Source: Euperipatoides rowelli
Taxonomy: Eukaryota; Onychophora; Udeonychophora; Euonychophora; Peripatopsidae
Direction: 5' to 3' (one strand)
DNA: 10,165 nucleotides
Assembly (NCBI GenBank): GCA_003024985.2
Contig: PXIH01S0037818.1
How positions within the stretch are numbered: position 1 is the stretch's first letter; every line of letters starts with the position of its first letter. The position numbers and the translations under genes are program-made. Of this stretch, positions 7,726-10,165 are shown one piece after another. The notes under the pieces were generated by a model. That model searched no databases, was not told where the DNA came from, and worked only from the letters and a program-made list of their open reading frames with translations.

Positions 7726-8600
7726 TTGGAACAAGCTCTTGTGGCAATTAAACCAGGCAAGGCTAGTGGAAGAGATGGGTTATCTTATAAGTTTTACTCA
7801 ATGTTTTGGTCCTTACTTGGTCCAACTCTTCTGAGGTGGTTTCAACAGGTCATTATAAATGGAAGGTTGACTGGACTGGCTTCTGTTGGGGTCATTACCC
7901 TGATCCCCAAAAAGGTGACCCTAGGGAGGTCTCTAATTGGAGGCTAATCATTTTACTAACTACAGATATCAAAATTGTACTTATCAAACAGTCATACCTG
8001 ATAGAAACATTTGTGACTCTCACACAATAATAAGAGACACTATTGCTCTAAGAGTTAAAATGAAAGACCCTTTATACATTCTATCCCTTTACCAGCAAAA
8101 AGCCTTTGACAGGCTCAATCATGCCTTTTTGTTTCACATTTTTGCTGTTATAGGTTTACCCCTTTCATATGCAAATACAATCAAAGCCTTTTACAATGTT
8201 TTTTTTTTTTTTTTTTGTGCTTAAATATTGCCCCAGTAATCACAGGAACTTTTCCATACAACAATGGTATCAGACAAGTTGGCCCTCTTGCCACACTTCT
8301 TTATGCAATTGCATTATAAGTTGTATTAAATATGATAGTACTTATATTGAAACAACACATCTCCTTGGAATCCCCAGAAAATGTTTTCATCACCACATAT
8401 GCTGATGATGTCACCATTTTCCTGTGACACCCAGATTTAGTGGCTCAAGTCATACACGCCTTTAAGATAATGTCTACCTATACTGAGGCTTGTTTAAACT
8501 TAAGCAAATCCTGAATTATTTCATTTGTATTATCTCCCAATTGCCCTCTTGCTTGAGTTCAAATCTTTTGTAACATTCCCATTGTCAGGGAATCTATTAC
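7726..8600 (+). other. Reverse transcriptase core of copy B ORF2
   Basis: Conserved blocks of non-LTR reverse transcriptase appear in the expected order over three frames. GKASGRDGLS (7756-7785) is the G-K-x-P-G-x-D-G block. LIPKK is followed by SNWRLIILL (from 7932). QQKAFDRLNH (8093-8122) is motif A, with Tyr (8090-8092) where Asp is expected. GIRQVGPLATLLYAIAL is motif B, with VG in place of the usual GC (8278-8283). YADD (8398-8409) is motif C with both aspartates. LNLSKS (8497-8514 region) follows. The frame shifts at about 7920-7950 and again at the poly-T tract at 8199. The family call is secure. Confidence 0.93.
8199..8216. repeat. Poly-T tract (18 T) inside the reverse transcriptase
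   Basis: Eighteen T in a row lie between motif A and motif B of the RT, after IKAFYN. The reading frame changes across it (8090 frame upstream, 8224 frame downstream), so expansion of the tract accounts for one frameshift. It could also be the poly-A remnant of a minute minus-strand retroposition, but no inserted body is visible. Confidence 0.9.
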
Positions 8601-8977
8601 CATACGAGGAGTGTTATTTTCAAAGGATGGGAAAATAGTCCCTTCACAATGGAACAATATACTTTCATCTACAATGGAATCCATCAATAAGGTTTTACCT
8701 TTCTTGAAAAATTTGCAATATTCTCAGAGAGCCAGATTGTGTGAAATTGAGGCCCAGGTGCCCTACCTGTTTAAGACAATGCAACCATCTGAGGCTCAAC
8801 TTTTTCAGTTGTCATTAACACTTGCTGAAGCCATATGGCTTGGAGCCAAACATTGGTTGTTTACCATTTTCTTAACTTTGCCTATTAATAAAGGAGACCT
8901 GAGAATGACAACCATTCAAAATATATATAAGGTTAAATATCTGATCAGGTGTTGGGAGACCGGCAATACTTCCACTT

Positions 8978-9700
8978 TGGGATAGCGCCCATTTCCGTGA
9001 CCTGACACCGGTCTATGTAGCAGCTTTTCTGGCCTGGAACATGTTACCTATTGTACACTTTCCTTCCAATGCTGATGTGCTCTTGCATTTGCCCTGCTTC
9101 AAGTATAAGATTTTACAGGTGGCGGAGCCAAATTTTGTGTTAACATCTACTCAGGCTACAGGCTTTGGAGCCTTCACCTTCGGTCATTTTCTTGGTTTTT
9201 AGCCTTCATTCTGCACAAGGAGTGTTGAAAAATTTAACATCTGCAATCAACCGGGTTGTTGATACATGGCTGGCTCAGGAAAGACCACACTGTATGTGCC
9301 AATATATTAATCATTCTTAACTTACAGTTTGTATGCATGGAGTTTGTTATCNTCCTTTCTTCATAAGGAACTCATATGATAAATTAATGCATGTGTGTGT
9401 GATCCTGGTCCTAAAGTACATATACAATCCTTTCGAGTTTGGATGATGAAATTGCTTCAACGCAAGTCCATGAGCGCATATGGAAGAAGGTCAATGTGTC
9501 AATTATAGCTCTAGCTGTCATTAAAAACAGATACTGGAGGTTTCTCCATGACAGGGTAGCATCCTCCAAGTACTTTATTAGGCTAGATCTTGTTCAATTG
9601 CATGCATGTTTTTTTTTTATGTGGAACTGAGAACTTATCTAAAACACACAGTTTCAAACATGTAATAAATTCAGGCTTGTCCTTCATACATTAAATAGTG
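8978..9700 (+). other. C-terminal region of copy B ORF2
   Basis: Beyond the RT, three frames carry family-like blocks. FRDLTPVYVAAFLAWNML with ...LLHLPCF follows in 8978-9202. NLTSAINRVVDTWLA is at 9231-9275. ERIWKKV and KNRYWRFLHDRV are in 9439-9630. After a T10 tract (9609-9618) another frame reads CGTENLSKTH from 9620, resembling the Cys/His-containing tail of L1 and Tx1 ORF2. The TAG at 9200 and the frame changes break it. This part has many more CpG dinucleotides than the RT region before it. Confidence 0.72.
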
Positions 9701-9952
9701 ACATTGAGGATCTTAGACTTGAATCAATCAATTCAACATTCATATTATAGCATGATACAAGTGATCAGGCTTAAGTTGCAAACTTATTGATAATGATTTT
9801 TATTTTTAATGTCCTGGAAGTCATAAAATTTTGTGCCCATAACACCATTGCAGCAATTTCATGACATAATATACTAGATAATGTACCTTTCAGTACCCGC
9901 CAAACATTCAGTCATTTTGGAAAGACACTGTAAACCTGAAGAACCTTACCAC

Positions 9953-9958
9953 AATAAA
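9953..9958 (+). promoter_or_regulatory. AATAAA polyadenylation-signal-like hexamer
   Basis: An exact AATAAA hexamer lies about 90 bases beyond the last plausible ORF2 codon of copy B. In AT-rich DNA this hexamer is frequent by chance; position is the only support. Confidence 0.25.
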
Positions 9959-10095
9959 TTATGTTCCACACTATTGTGTACGAATGTGATAGCTAAAATG
10001 CAGGATGGTTTGTTTATTAGAACAAAGGATGGATACCTGAATCCTGAAGACACATGACAGTTGCTTTCAATGTAATTTTTTTTAGTCTTGTTCTT

Positions 10096-10101
10096 AATAA
10101 A
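10096..10101 (+). promoter_or_regulatory. Second AATAAA polyadenylation-signal-like hexamer
   Basis: An exact AATAAA is followed by AGTGCACTACACTCACTTG. It is the hexamer nearest the window end and could mark the transcript end of copy B. No A-rich tail follows within the window. Confidence 0.25.
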
Positions 10102-10165
10102 AGTGCACTACACTCACTTGCAATCAGAGAGTCAACTGAAATTTATTTTGTTCCGTTTACGGTTT

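Larger units (their letters stand above)
4559..9864 (+). mobile_element. LINE copy B: near full-length Tx1-like element, decayed
   Basis: ORF1 (4559 to about 6690) and ORF2 (6706 to about 9864) follow in the order and spacing expected for a bicistronic L1/Tx1-type LINE. ORF2 can be traced through endonuclease, linker, reverse transcriptase and C-terminal region. The coding part is about 5.3 kb. All segments are on the plus strand, with frequent frame changes and stops, so the copy is inactive. Ends are uncertain: no target-site duplication or A-rich tail was found. AATAAA hexamers at 9953 and 10096 may lie in its 3' UTR. The Tx1-like placement is based on the ORF1 layout (RRM-like plus CCHC), the YADDVTIF box and the C-terminal YWRFLHDRV block. 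Confidence 0.85.
6706..9864 (+). pseudogene. ORF2 relic of LINE copy B: endonuclease, reverse transcriptase, C-terminal region
   Basis: ORF2 nicks DNA and copies element RNA at the nick. Endonuclease: LGTLNAAGL (6718), CGTQES (catalytic Glu 6820), CDIV (6944), VDFN (7048-7059, for GDFN), PTQGTR...YICIPD, and TDH (7279-7287). Linker and RT: frame 7528-7944 with YYSKLYTPE, GKASGRDGLS and LIPKK, then SNWRLIILLTTD in a second frame, PDRNICDSHTIIRD and QKAFDRLNH in a third, then 8224-8982 with GTFPYNNGIRQV, YADDVTIF, LNLSKS and LGAKHW. C-terminus: 8978-9202 (TPVYVAAFLAWNML), 9222-9317, 9439-9630 (YWRFLHDRV), then CGTEN...H near 9620. The last 160 bases are weakly supported. Stops include 7723, 8317, 8425, 8512 and 8554. 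The motif A Asp is Tyr. Undetermined bases lie at 7457 and 9352. Confidence 0.9.
9865..10165. other. Probable 3' UTR of copy B and downstream flank
   Basis: This stretch has no convincing coding signal. AATAAA occurs twice (9953 and 10096). There is no poly-A or short tandem tail that would mark the 3' end of a LINE, and I could not find a target-site duplication, so the element may run past the window or its end may be too worn to see. Confidence 0.4.

Noticed and set aside
1-10165. A bacterial or phage defence system or operon
   Set aside because: There are no ribosome binding sites, no tightly packed intact genes and no prokaryotic families. The content is eukaryotic LINE debris.

Overview
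The window looks like animal, probably vertebrate, genomic DNA that consists almost entirely of decayed retroelements. Signs are the low GC, strong overall CpG depletion, a GATA/GACA compound microsatellite, AATAAA signals, and broken non-LTR (LINE) coding sequence on the plus strand. No intact gene, tRNA, rRNA, CRISPR array or bacterial-style operon was seen. The species cannot be named from this. The LINE family resembles the Tx1 clade of the L1 superfamily, which is best known from fish and amphibians.

Layout: (1) 1-307, noncoding lead-in with two short inverted repeats. (2) 308-3225, LINE copy A: a broken ORF1 (RRM-like regions, then a damaged CCHC knuckle, then a C-terminal tail), followed two bases after its stop by the start of ORF2. 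Only the APE-type endonuclease part of ORF2 is present. (3) 3226-3343, spacer with a degenerate TTAGGG-like stretch. (4) 3344-4154, an unrecognised gag/ORF1-like relic with a Cys-x2-Cys remnant. (5) 4155-4558, spacer with a compound microsatellite. (6) 4559 to about 9864, LINE copy B: a broken ORF1 with a perfect CCHC knuckle, then a broken ORF2 that can be followed through endonuclease, reverse transcriptase (with YADD box) and the Tx1/L1-type C-terminal region. (7) 9865-10165, apparent 3' UTR or flank with two AATAAA hexamers.

Copies A and B are recognisably homologous over ORF1 and the endonuclease when translations are compared segment by segment, but they are clearly diverged. They lie head-to-tail on one strand. 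In life, ORF1 would have coated the element RNA and ORF2 would have nicked DNA and reverse-transcribed that RNA; neither copy can do so now. Several frame breaks sit on simple tracts (GA repeat, poly-T), pointing to replication slippage as one cause of decay. Points most worth a second look are the unidentified relic between the copies, the sharp rise of CpG near 8961, and the loss of the motif A aspartate while YADD is kept.
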